In this document: piece by piece, positions 7,482-16,452 of the stretch
Position numbering within the stretch: the first letter of the stretch is position 1
Layout: every line of letters begins with the position of its first letter
Source of the DNA: CAXXOK01 sp963664595
GTDB lineage: Bacteria > Bacillota > Clostridia > Christensenellales > Aristaeellaceae
Direction: 5' to 3'
Assembly (NCBI GenBank): GCA_963664595.2
Contig: CAXXOK010000002.1
Coordinates: forward strand, 1 to 64,000
DNA length: 64,000 nucleotides
Program-made: the position numbers and the translations under genes
Notes under the pieces: model-generated
The model's input: the letters and a program-made list of their open reading frames with translations, nothing else
What the model was told of the DNA's origin: nothing
Database searches by the model: none

Positions 7482-9838
7482 GGTTCTTCTCCTCCTGACT
7501 GAGACTCGGTTTGATCTTGTTCGTCGCCGGTTAATCCATGGACCGTTTTTTCCCAATAATAGGGCTTGAAAATCAACTGGAACAGGGCTTTGTACGCCGC
7601 CGCGCTCATCAGTATCCAGTACACGGGCGTCAGCAGCGCATACTTGATCAACCCGTAGGAAAACGGCTGCTCGTTTTTCAGCGCACAATCGCGGATAACG
7701 CGGTACATGCCGATAATATTCATATAGGTAAACATAAAGTTGACCAGTACAAACGAAACGGTTGCGATATAGTATAAAAACCCGGGAAACAGGCTCTGGA
7801 TCCATCCCGCCTGCGTAACGAGCCACAAAATGAGAAGCGCCCAGTAAAACGGGTTGATCAGCGGCAGCAGCGGCGTACCCAGAATCATCGCCTGATAGCC
7901 GATAAAACCCTTTGTGCCCACAGTTTTGGCAAATTGCAGCGGACGGCGCATATGCACCAGCCAGGTTTGCATATATCCCTTTACCCAGCGGGAACGCTGC
8001 CGAATCCAGTTGCCCACATGGCTGTTGGCCTCTTCCCAGGTACGGGAATCCAGCACGGCCGTTTTGTACCGGTATTTATACAGCCGGATGCCCAGATCCG
8101 CGTCCTCCGTCACATTGAAGGGATCCCAGCCGCCGACCTGCTTGAGGAAATCAATCTTGAAGTGGTTGGAGGTGCCGCCCAGCGGGATGGGCATATCGAT
8201 CTGCATAATCCCGACGAGCAGCAGTTCAAACCACATGCTGTATTCCTGCGTAAACAGGCGGGTGAGGGCGTTGTGATCGCTGTTGAAATAGTTCAGCTTC
8301 GCCTGTACGCACACATATTCGTCCGGCAGCTGCTTAAACGCCAGATACGCCTTTTTCAGCTGATCCGGTTCCGGCCTGTCCTCCGCGTCGTAAATCACCA
8401 CATACTTGCCCCGCGCCAGCAGCAGGCCGTAGTTGCAGGCCTTGGGCTTTGTCTGGGGTATGGAGTGGGGCACCACGATGGGCGTGAAGTTGTTGGGCAA
8501 TTTCATGGTGCGGATCACCGACAGGGTTTCCTCGTCTCCCTCTTCCAGCAAAATACGCACATCCAGTTTATACTGCGGATAATCCAGCGTGCTGATATTT
8601 TTCAGCAGCTTTTTAACAACTTCCTTTTCCTTAAACACAGGGATCAGAATGGTATACACGGGCAGCTCCCGCTCATCAATGGCATCCAGCTCGGCTTTGG
8701 TGTAGCGCATCTGCACGTTTTTCAGCTCGCCCTTGAACACGATGTACAGCTTGATGGCCGTCATCAGGAAATATATGGACTGCAAAATCACGTTCACGGT
8801 GAGCAGCGTGCTGCGCCAGGATACGAACAGCGCCAGCAGCAGCACGGCGAAAAGCCCCAGGAATACCGCCCGCTGCCCGGAGGAAAAGGTAACGATGGCG
8901 GAGTTTTCCGTTTGCTCCTCGTAGAGGGAAAACACACTTGTGTGGGTTTCGTTCTGGTGGTATGCCTTTTCCCAGAATTTCAGGCGTTCCTCGCTGGAAA
9001 CAAGCGCCTGCGTGATGGGCTTATGCAAAAATTCGGCAATCTCCCGTTCCCCCGTCTCATCCAGCCGCTCTTCCACGGCGACCAGCGCGCGCTGCCTCGT
9101 TTCCATCAGCACCATGGCGCCCAGGCGCTGCGCCATCTCATAGGGCAGTACGGCGGCCTCCATCGCGTCGGAGGCATCACCAAAGCGCGCCATTTCCTGT
9201 TGGGTGGCAATCTCGCGGTACAGGCGGCCGCGGTCGATATACTCCAAAAACACCAGAATATCGCCCAGCCGCCCGCCGCTCTTTTTCTGCATTTCCAGCG
9301 CGTTGTCCAGCTGCGCCTGTGTAATCAGCCCCTGCTCCAGCAGCCGGCGGCCCAGCAGGATACGGGGCTGCGGTTTCTCCCGCAATGCCCGGGCAAGCTG
9401 TTCACGGCTGATAAACCCCATATCCAGGCACACTTCGCCCAGACGGCCGCCGATTTCGTGCTGACGCGCCAGCGCTTGCGCCAGCTGGTCTCTCGTCAGC
9501 AATCCCCGCTGCACCAGATATTCTCCCAGCTGCTCGGGCACAGGCTGCGCGCTTGGCTGCGCGGGCTGCTGTTCTTCCCGGCGCATGGAGGAGAGAAAAT
9601 CGCCGAGGCGTTCCACCACCAAACGGCCGACATACCGCTGAAACGCGTCCGATTGGATCACCCGCACCAAAAGCTCTCGCGGCATCAGGTTGAGATCCAC
9701 AATGATCTCTCCCAGGTTTCCGCCGATATCCCGGCGGCGCTTCCATGCCAGGTTCAGCTGGTTGTGGTCCAGATACCCGTTTTTCAAAAGATAGTTACCC
9801 AGTTTTCTGGACGGTACGCGAGGCACGCTATTGTTCAT
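7478..9838 (-). CDS. Processive GT2 polysaccharide synthase with three N-terminal MshEN-like units
   Basis: 786 residues from the ATG at 9838 (AAGGAGGTGCGGAGG upstream). Residues 12-62, 102-153 and 161-212 are three copies of an R/K-L-G-x-x-L-x-x-x-G-x-[LI]-x-x-x-Q-L ... G-G-x-L-G-[ED] unit, the pattern of T2SS-E N-terminal/MshEN domains, a known c-di-GMP-binding fold. Two transmembrane helices follow (about 300-350). Then comes a GT2 catalytic domain with DAED, a TED acidic site and RQRSRW (the Q-x-x-R-W motif of processive synthases), and further C-terminal membrane helices. NfrB-type proteins also combine GT2 with this domain, but at the C-terminus. Second gene of the operon; c-di-GMP control is inferred. 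Confidence 0.85.
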   Translation of the reverse strand: MNNSVPRVPSRKLGNYLLKNGYLDHNQLNLAWKRRRDIGGNLGEIIVDLNLMPRELLVRVIQSDAFQRYVGRLVVERLGDFLSSMRREEQQPAQPSAQPVPEQLGEYLVQRGLLTRDQLAQALARQHEIGGRLGEVCLDMGFISREQLARALREKPQPRILLGRRLLEQGLITQAQLDNALEMQKKSGGRLGDILVFLEYIDRGRLYREIATQQEMARFGDASDAMEAAVLPYEMAQRLGAMVLMETRQRALVAVEERLDETGEREIAEFLHKPITQALVSSEERLKFWEKAYHQNETHTSVFSLYEEQTENSAIVTFSSGQRAVFLGLFAVLLLALFVSWRSTLLTVNVILQSIYFLMTAIKLYIVFKGELKNVQMRYTKAELDAIDERELPVYTILIPVFKEKEVVKKLLKNISTLDYPQYKLDVRILLEEGDEETLSVIRTMKLPNNFTPIVVPHSIPQTKPKACNYGLLLARGKYVVIYDAEDRPEPDQLKKAYLAFKQLPDEYVCVQAKLNYFNSDHNALTRLFTQEYSMWFELLLVGIMQIDMPIPLGGTSNHFKIDFLKQVGGWDPFNVTEDADLGIRLYKYRYKTAVLDSRTWEEANSHVGNWIRQRSRWVKGYMQTWLVHMRRPLQFAKTVGTKGFIGYQAMILGTPLLPLINPFYWALLILWLVTQAGWIQSLFPGFLYYIATVSFVLVNFMFTYMNIIGMYRVIRDCALKNEQPFSYGLIKYALLTPVYWILMSAAAYKALFQLIFKPYYWEKTVHGLTGDEQDQTESQSGGEEP

Positions 9839-11423
9839 CCTCCGCACCTCCTTCGCTCCAAACACGGTCGGTTACTTTAAACAGCCGGAATATCCCGATT
9901 TCAGCCTCCAGCTCCGCCCAGGGCTCGTCATTGTTGTACAGCCCCTCATACGCGATATTAAGCGCATCCATGTTGTTAAAGCCACTGGGCGTAGGCACAA
10001 TGATATAGTCCACATTATAAACAGCGGGATCCTTGATTACATCCATAAAATTAAGGCTGCTGCTCATAATCACGTTTTCCGGGTGATCCAACAGCATAAA
10101 GATATAGTAAGTCCGGAAAGCATCCATTAAAATACACTTGTCCGATAACCGGGCGTTAACGTAATCGGCTACCTGCGCCGAGCCTTCCGGCAGCATCAGC
10201 AGGGTATCCTCACGATAAGTTTCGTCATGGATCATCGCCCAGCCCATGAATATCATCACAAACGCCATGAACAGGGCCAGGATAACAGCGGCGCCCCGCC
10301 GCACCCGGCTGCCGTTTATACCCTTGATCTCATAGGGAAAAAAGCCGGTTGCAATGATAAACGGATAGCACATGTAACGCACCCATCCCTGCGAGCTTCC
10401 ATTGAGCAGCATCATGAACTGGAACACCGTCAGCACCAATGTACAGATGAGAATAATCAGCACATCAAAGCGCAGCAAGCGGCGGGAGAAAAGCCGTTCC
10501 GTAAGCAATCCGGCCAACGGTATCAGGAAGGGCCAGGTCCGCTTCCACAGGAAGGAAAGCACTTGCCCGATTCCGTTTAAATCCACATAATACTCGCTGT
10601 GTGCCAGATTGGAGTACCCTGAATTGGCAAAATAGAAAGGGTTGCCGGATATCATCCAGTTGTAAATCACCCAAACGATCGCGGCATATGCCATCGGCAG
10701 GAATACCAGCAGCAGCGTACCCTCAACGTAAAACCAGATTTCCGCCTTGCCGCCTTTAATGTAGCGCCTCTCCCGCTTGCTGATCAGAAGATACAGCGCA
10801 ATCACCACGCCGACCGCGATAGCGAAAGGAATGGATTCATAACGCGTATAAAACAGGCCGACAAATCCCAGTCCGATTCTTACCAGTTCCTCCGACCGTC
10901 CAAACTCCATCCATAACACAAAGCTGCAGATGATCAGCAGCGAAAACGTGAAGCTGATCATTTCGCTCATACCATTGGCCCCGTAATAGAAAATATAGGG
11001 GTTCAGGCCGTATAGCCCGGTAAAGAGCAGCGACCAGCCCCTGGAAACACGCAGCCGCAGAAACGTGCGCAGCAAAATTGCCGCGCCCCAGGCCGCGAAC
11101 ATCGCGGATACGGCGGCCGCGCCAAAGCCGTAGGTAACGATCGGTTTCCACAGCTTTGCCAGGGCGATAAACGGCAGCTGCAGCGTGCTGGGCAGCGGGT
11201 TCCACACCAGGCCCATGGAGGCATACCGGTACGGCAGCACGTTGAGCACATAATAAGCGTTTGCCGTGCGGCTGACGGAATCGCCCAGCAGAAAGCCACG
11301 CAAACCAAGCCATACGCCAAAGGCAAGCTCGGCCAGCATGACAAACAAAAAAGCGCTGCGTATCAGCCGTTTTTGGCTCCTCGTGTCAGGCAAGCCAGCC
11401 CTCCCCGATCCTTTCCTGTCCAT
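9828..11423 (-). CDS. Multi-pass membrane protein, GT-C glycosyltransferase-like
   Basis: About 531 residues from the ATG at 11423; a GTG at 11459 is an alternative, and neither has a strong ribosome site. The protein has about ten hydrophobic helices and a soluble C-terminal stretch (~110 residues). An acidic pair early in the first external loop (FLLGDSVSRTANAYY) is reminiscent of the catalytic loop of GT-C enzymes that use lipid-linked sugars, and the overall plan resembles ArnT/PMT-like transferases, but no diagnostic motif is certain. It overlaps the synthase gene by 11 nt, so it belongs to the same polysaccharide operon, perhaps decorating or initiating the polymer. Confidence 0.6.
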   Translation of the reverse strand: MDRKGSGRAGLPDTRSQKRLIRSAFLFVMLAELAFGVWLGLRGFLLGDSVSRTANAYYVLNVLPYRYASMGLVWNPLPSTLQLPFIALAKLWKPIVTYGFGAAAVSAMFAAWGAAILLRTFLRLRVSRGWSLLFTGLYGLNPYIFYYGANGMSEMISFTFSLLIICSFVLWMEFGRSEELVRIGLGFVGLFYTRYESIPFAIAVGVVIALYLLISKRERRYIKGGKAEIWFYVEGTLLLVFLPMAYAAIVWVIYNWMISGNPFYFANSGYSNLAHSEYYVDLNGIGQVLSFLWKRTWPFLIPLAGLLTERLFSRRLLRFDVLIILICTLVLTVFQFMMLLNGSSQGWVRYMCYPFIIATGFFPYEIKGINGSRVRRGAAVILALFMAFVMIFMGWAMIHDETYREDTLLMLPEGSAQVADYVNARLSDKCILMDAFRTYYIFMLLDHPENVIMSSSLNFMDVIKDPAVYNVDYIIVPTPSGFNNMDALNIAYEGLYNNDEPWAELEAEIGIFRLFKVTDRVWSEGGAEDEQ

Positions 11424-11571
11424 TCCCACAGTTTGGCCTTTCCGCGCCAATCCGTCCACAATGCCCGGATTGATCCGCTTTCACAATCACCGTGCCATTT
11501 CAACCAACCTTGTACCCGCCTGTTTGTAATGCGCAGCCGCTGCGTCAATATGCAGCATAGAATGATGGTTT

Positions 11572-11577
11572 ATTATA
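11572..11577 (-). promoter_or_regulatory. Candidate -10 box for the polysaccharide operon
   Basis: A perfect TATAAT on the minus strand about 120-150 nt upstream of the first gene. The matching -35 is weak (AAGGAC-like), so an activator or an alternative start is possible. The long leader carries no recognised riboswitch. Confidence 0.45.
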
Positions 11578-11636
11578 CCATAATATTACGTCCTTGTGCC
11601 CTATAGTGCTTAGGTTTCAATCGCAATATCCATCAC

Positions 11637-11669
11637 AAAAACCCGGAACAGGCGCTGTTCCGGGTTTTT
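11637..11669. terminator. Rho-independent terminator
   Basis: Perfect stem AAAAACCCGGAACAG / CTGTTCCGGGTTTTT with a 3-nt loop. It lies just upstream of the polysaccharide operon promoter and downstream of the glycan operon ending at 11832, so it probably ends the latter. The 160 nt between it and the 11832 stop show nothing else. Confidence 0.85.
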
Positions 11670-11831
11670 GCGGGTTCTGGAAAATTATTACTCTGTCTAG
11701 AAAATGCTGCAAATCGCGCATACGCGCCGCCACGGCAGCTGCTGCAGGCTGCGTTCGCAGAATATGAAGCGGCTGTGCCGCGCCGGAATCATAAACCGGG
11801 TTGGGCAAAAAACCTCGTGTGGCCGATATGA

Positions 11832-13619
11832 TCAGTTTTTGCCCAGGGAAAACGCGCACAGCCGCGCCCGCGTTTCGGGAATCGGGTCGCAGCCGCCCGG
11901 GAGCACCTGCTGCCGGGTGGTATATTTTCCCACGGTATCCACCGTGGCATAGGGTATTTGACAGCTTTCCTTGGTAAAGACGCACAGGCGGCTCACGGTA
12001 TTCACGCTGGCACAGAAATTGCGCGTAAAGGGTTCGCCGCCGAGGTTGATCACGGCTGTGTTCAGCGTACAATTAAACGTAATTTGGAGGTCGATAGCGG
12101 CGCCCGCGGTGTAATCCGCTACCGGCTCCATACGCCCGTCGGTGAGAAGATAGGCCTGTCCGTCGGCACGGAAGGACACGCGCACGGGCACGCTGCCGTT
12201 GTCGCTTTGCAGCTCCACGCACACGGCGCTTTGGGCGTCCACGGCATCCACGCGCAGCCGCAGCCGCACAGCCCCGGTATCGGCGGGGGCGAACACGCGC
12301 TCCGCGGCGGCCCGGTCGTAGGGATCGCAATCGGTCAGGAGCAGCGCCTTCTGTTCGGCGCGCACCTTGGCCCAGACCGGCGAATACAGATTCCAAAGCC
12401 TTGGCAGATCGCCGCCGAAGGTTTCGTCGATTTCCGTCTCCTGCCCGCCAGTAACAGGCACGGAAATGCGGCTGATCCAGAGATCCTCCTTGTTGTTGGA
12501 GTATGTCAGCCAGATATCGCCGTCCGGCGACTGCGGATTGCGCTCGCAAATGCCGCGCATATACTGCGGCCCGAGGTTTTTATCCGCGCCGCCGTAGCGC
12601 AGCGGGGACAGGAAGCCCGTTACGGCAAGCATATGGTCAAACGTGTGTCCGTCCTCACCCGTAACCACAGCAATCGGCCAGCGGTGCTGTCCGTCCCGGG
12701 TGGGGTTGTAGAGCAGGGCAAACCGCCCGTCGCCGGTACGCTGCCCCCACACCTTGCCCGTCGCGGTGCGGATGGAGGGGTTGGCCGTGATTTCGCCGAA
12801 GGTCGCGCCGCCGTCTGTGGAGACCGCAGACAAACCCTTTTTATACACGCCCATTATCTCGTGATCTTTGATGGTATAAAAGCTAAGCGCCTGCTCCCGC
12901 GGGGTGGGAAACAACGTTTTATCAAACCGCTGTTCCTCGTACATCTGCTGGATCACGGGGCCGTCTTCAAGCAGCGCGTCGCAGGCCGCCACAAACGCCG
13001 TGTCCGCGCTCTGCCGGTACGGCGAAAAAACGGGCGTGTTTTCGGCGGTATACCCCGCCGGGGTATTGTATAGCAGAAAGTGGATATCCCCCAGCGCGCC
13101 GTCCGCAAAAACGCGGCGCACGGCGCGCCCCACGCCCCAGCCGTCGCACGGCATGCTGATCTCCCGGTCGTGCACGATGCCGTAGAAGCTCAGCATCAGC
13201 AGCACATCGTTGGGTGCGCGGTAAAACCCCATGCGCTGGTGCGGCACGGTTTGCATCACGGGCTTCAGCAAATCGCTGCGTGGGCCCTTGTACTGCGCCG
13301 TCGGCACCTCAATAACGGGAAAGACCACCTGGGGAAAGCTCCAGTCCATGCCGTTTTCGCTGGTCGTGAGCAGCGTTTGTCCGGGTACCTCGTGCTCATC
13401 CGCCGGGTTGGACAGGTATTCCAGATAGAATTTCCCATGGTACCACGCCAGCATCGGGGCATGGTTATACGTCCAGCCGAATCCATCCGCCAGCTCCGGG
13501 TGCTCGCGGTTGGCGCGCAGCACCTGAAAGCTGTGCACGCCCGTGGCATGGGGCAGCGCCCCGTCCTGAAAACGGACATCGGCGCAGCGGGTATCGTTAA
13601 GAATCAATTGATTGCCCAT
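11832..13619 (-). CDS. Sialidase-fold (Asp-box) beta-propeller glycan-active protein
   Basis: 595 residues, no signal peptide. Several Asp-box-like turns can be seen (SENGMDWSFP, STDGGATFGE, GEDGHTFDH), which mark the six-bladed propeller of sialidases and related glycoside hydrolases or lyases; the last ~170 residues look like a separate beta-sandwich. Its start lies inside the end of the upstream glycosidase gene (16-nt overlap), so the two are translated together and probably act in the cytoplasm on the same imported oligosaccharide. The substrate is not readable: classic sialidase Arg-triad positions cannot be assigned by eye, and related families act on rhamnose- or uronate-containing glycans. 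Confidence 0.65.
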   Translation of the reverse strand: MGNQLILNDTRCADVRFQDGALPHATGVHSFQVLRANREHPELADGFGWTYNHAPMLAWYHGKFYLEYLSNPADEHEVPGQTLLTTSENGMDWSFPQVVFPVIEVPTAQYKGPRSDLLKPVMQTVPHQRMGFYRAPNDVLLMLSFYGIVHDREISMPCDGWGVGRAVRRVFADGALGDIHFLLYNTPAGYTAENTPVFSPYRQSADTAFVAACDALLEDGPVIQQMYEEQRFDKTLFPTPREQALSFYTIKDHEIMGVYKKGLSAVSTDGGATFGEITANPSIRTATGKVWGQRTGDGRFALLYNPTRDGQHRWPIAVVTGEDGHTFDHMLAVTGFLSPLRYGGADKNLGPQYMRGICERNPQSPDGDIWLTYSNNKEDLWISRISVPVTGGQETEIDETFGGDLPRLWNLYSPVWAKVRAEQKALLLTDCDPYDRAAAERVFAPADTGAVRLRLRVDAVDAQSAVCVELQSDNGSVPVRVSFRADGQAYLLTDGRMEPVADYTAGAAIDLQITFNCTLNTAVINLGGEPFTRNFCASVNTVSRLCVFTKESCQIPYATVDTVGKYTTRQQVLPGGCDPIPETRARLCAFSLGKN

Positions 13620-16201
13620 TTTGTTCTGTCCTCACTGTAGCAGGTAACCGGTCCCAGCATGCCGGTGGGCTTGATGCACGCAAAGAAGGAAAGCCGGTCG
13701 CGGTGCGCAAACACGGCGGCGTTGGTGATTTCCACACGGATGGCGTGCGCGCCCCTGCGCAGCTGTTCAAACCGGAAGTTGTAAGGGGGCGCGACGCGCG
13801 TGCCCGCAAATATACCGTCCACCCAAAGCCTGGCTCCGCCCGCGCACTGCCCCAGATCCAGCGCCACACAGCCGCCCGGCAGATCGATCACGGTCTCATA
13901 ACGCACCGTGCCGGAAAAGCGCGGCAGCTCCATCGGCGCGGTAATATTATACAGCTGGTTGGTGATCCGGTAGGGTCGAAACTCCCGCTCTCCCGCCGCC
14001 TGCAGGGTGAGCTCCCAGATCACGTCCAGGTCGGGCGCGGCCTTCGCCAGCGCGGCGGGCGGCACACCGGCATCCGGCAGCTCCCGCGCGGTCAGCACCA
14101 CGGCCAGCAGCTGCGCCGGTTCCAGCGTTACCGTAATCTCCTGCGCATCCACACCGCGCACGGTGCTGGCGGGGTACACCGTCTCCCGTTCCGCGTCCGC
14201 AATGTAGGCGGGCCGCAGGTCTTCCACGCGGAAGCGGTATTCCACGCTCTGCCGGTCGTCCTCGTTAAACAGGAGAAATACCGTTTCGTCTTCCTTCTGG
14301 TAGGGGTACAGCCGCACGTCCGGTGCATTTTGCAGCGCCCGGTATAAAACGGGCGCTTCCCGCAGCGAAAGCTCCGCCACATCCTGCAGCGGTATACTGC
14401 CGATGCCCTGCGACAGGGTTTCGATGTCGCCCTCGCCTTCGCTGAGCGCCTCGGGCGCAGCCTGCACAAAGTAAACCTTTTTACCGCTGCCAATCAGCGT
14501 CCGGCAGCGGGTAAACAGCTTTTCCGGCCAGCTTTTGGCATAGGGAATGAGCAGCAGATCAAAATCCGCCTCCAGCAGCCGGTCAATGGGTACAACCGTG
14601 CATTGAATCTGCCGTTGGCTGAGGACCTTTACCACGTCCTGCGTTTTCATGGTGTCCGCCGTGCCGTTGGCCCATTCGCCCTCGGCATAGTAGAGCACCG
14701 CCGTTTTGCTCATCGGCCTGCCGCCGGTAATCAGCTCCGACGCGCGGACCATTGTATGGAACAGCTCGCCGATAAACGGCATCAGGGGATTTGGCCCCTC
14801 AATGAAATGCGGGGGGGAATCGGGATCGGGAAAAGAATCCATGCTGAAGGCATGGGGAGAAAAATAATTGATACCGCGCGCAAGCAGGAAGTTCGCCAGA
14901 TAGCGCATCTCCCCCACGTCCTCCTGCCAGCCGTACGCACCGAAGATTTCACACATCGTGCGTCCCATTTTTTTGGGGTCGAGGTACGCGCTGGACACCG
15001 CCATCTGCGCCAGCATGAAACTGAAAAAGTCCTCGTCCGCCTCAAAATCCTGCGAGCTCCAGCCGTGACCGGCGCCGTGCAGCTCCGGCCGGATCTCGTG
15101 GAGCACCACATCGATACCTGCCATATCCTGGCCGCTGAGCGCGCGGAAAAAATGCCCCGCGCCCGAGCCCAGCCGGCAATGCGTATTGTTCTGCTCAATT
15201 ACATGCCCGATGTAGGCTGCGCCGTGCTCGCGGCACCAGTCCCCCAGCGGCATGGAATAGTTTTCACCGTACAGGCGGCTGGCTGTATCCATCAGCGCAT
15301 AGCGCACACGCCGCGTATCCTCTCCGATATCATACCACAGGCCCGGCAGCAGCGCGCGGGCGTTTTCGCCCAGGGTTTCCTTGAGCAGACCGACCATATC
15401 CACACGCCATGGGATGGGGATGCGCGGGTATTCTCCCAGCACCGCATGGTAGCCGCGGCCCGCCCGCAGCGCCGGTTCATCGGAGAAAAAGCCCAGAAGC
15501 GTTTTGCCGAACTTGTCTCCAAAGCGCTCGTAGTGCGGCTGATACACCATTTGGATCATCAGCTCCGCGCTCTGGGGCAGCAGCGGATTGGCAAAATAGC
15601 GCGGCGGGGTGCGCTCGGCCACATAAGCCGCCGACAGCACAAAGATGCGCCAGATGCCCTCGGGTACGTCCCAGTAGGCCATCCCGTCGTGCACGGTATC
15701 GGTGATGTCGATCAACTCGCCGAGCTTGTAGCCGCCGATATCCTCAAACGCGTCCAGCCGGTTGCTTTCCTCAAGGCGTCTGGCGGCGATCACGGCCACC
15801 ACGCCCTCGCCTTCCTGTAAGCTGGTCTCGTCGCTTTGCACCATAAACGCACCGCCCTTTACCGGCCCGCGCGTATCCATGTGCTTTTCCGTCATCATCA
15901 TGCGGCACCAGGGCGTGCCCTTGGCGGCCCCCATCGCGTAGCCGGAGGGAAAATGCTGATCGTCAAACAGCCACAGCTTCATCCCCAGCGCTTCGCACTC
16001 GTCCAGCACGATGCCGATATCGCGGAACCAACTCTCTCCCATAAAATCGGGATGAGTGCGGGATTCCGCCACCAGCGCCCCGCAGCCGGAGGCGTGCACC
16101 AGCCGGACGCCGCTGCGCAGGGTTTGTTCATCCTCGCCCTTCAGCCAGAAAAGCGGCAGCAGATGGGCGGGATCCGAATGCCAAAAGCTATGATCGTTCA
16201 T
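13604..16201 (-). CDS. GH106-like glycoside hydrolase with C-terminal jelly-roll domain
   Basis: 865 residues from the ATG at 16201 (GGAGGTAACT upstream). The N-terminal catalytic part contains LWLFDDQHFPSGYAMG, matching the W-[LI]-x-D-[ED]-x-x-[WF]-P-S-G signature of the GH106 alpha-L-rhamnosidase group and relatives. A central barrel extends to about 620. The last ~130 residues (IDLPGGCVALDLGQ, LWVDGIFAGTRVAPPYNF) are a galactose-binding-like jelly roll as in GH2/GH106 enzymes. No signal peptide, so it likely works on imported oligosaccharides. Translationally coupled to the propeller gene downstream, and behind the sugar transporter genes. Confidence 0.75.
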   Translation of the reverse strand: MNDHSFWHSDPAHLLPLFWLKGEDEQTLRSGVRLVHASGCGALVAESRTHPDFMGESWFRDIGIVLDECEALGMKLWLFDDQHFPSGYAMGAAKGTPWCRMMMTEKHMDTRGPVKGGAFMVQSDETSLQEGEGVVAVIAARRLEESNRLDAFEDIGGYKLGELIDITDTVHDGMAYWDVPEGIWRIFVLSAAYVAERTPPRYFANPLLPQSAELMIQMVYQPHYERFGDKFGKTLLGFFSDEPALRAGRGYHAVLGEYPRIPIPWRVDMVGLLKETLGENARALLPGLWYDIGEDTRRVRYALMDTASRLYGENYSMPLGDWCREHGAAYIGHVIEQNNTHCRLGSGAGHFFRALSGQDMAGIDVVLHEIRPELHGAGHGWSSQDFEADEDFFSFMLAQMAVSSAYLDPKKMGRTMCEIFGAYGWQEDVGEMRYLANFLLARGINYFSPHAFSMDSFPDPDSPPHFIEGPNPLMPFIGELFHTMVRASELITGGRPMSKTAVLYYAEGEWANGTADTMKTQDVVKVLSQRQIQCTVVPIDRLLEADFDLLLIPYAKSWPEKLFTRCRTLIGSGKKVYFVQAAPEALSEGEGDIETLSQGIGSIPLQDVAELSLREAPVLYRALQNAPDVRLYPYQKEDETVFLLFNEDDRQSVEYRFRVEDLRPAYIADAERETVYPASTVRGVDAQEITVTLEPAQLLAVVLTARELPDAGVPPAALAKAAPDLDVIWELTLQAAGEREFRPYRITNQLYNITAPMELPRFSGTVRYETVIDLPGGCVALDLGQCAGGARLWVDGIFAGTRVAPPYNFRFEQLRRGAHAIRVEITNAAVFAHRDRLSFFACIKPTGMLGPVTCYSEDRTKWAIN

Positions 16202-16393
16202 AGTTACCTCCGCAGAAAACCATCCATGGTTTTTCAGGTATGTTACAGTGTACGCCGTTTGCCCGGCGGTTTGCAAGTCATCCCCGGCATGTTTGGGATA
16301 CCTTCGGCATCTTCCGCCTGATTTTACAAAAAAGAGGATGCCCCCGCAGCGCAGGCACAGGGCCGGGCTCCCGGATGGGCATCGCGCGCCATA

Positions 16394-16436
16394 AACAGGT
16401 AGGGTGGCCCGCAGCCACGCTGCGGGCCACCCTGTT
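16394..16436 (-). terminator. Terminator behind the sugar transporter genes
   Basis: Strong stem (GGGTGGCCCGCAG / CTGCGGGCCACCC, extended by AACAGG/CCTGTT), read on the minus strand after the binding-protein stop at 16453 and ending in TGTTTAT. It probably lowers rather than abolishes expression of the glycosidase genes behind it, a common arrangement after a highly expressed binding protein. Confidence 0.75.
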
Positions 16437-16452
16437 GAAAAGGAGGTTCGGA

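Noticed and set aside
7934..9880. 648-codon plus-strand frame opposite the GT2 synthase
   Set aside because: His/Gln/Arg-rich composition, no ribosome site, and it mirrors a gene with clear GT2 motifs on the other strand.
11460..11571. Riboswitch in the long polysaccharide-operon leader (e.g. c-di-GMP)
   Set aside because: No GEMM-type conserved core or expression-platform hairpin could be recognised in the leader.
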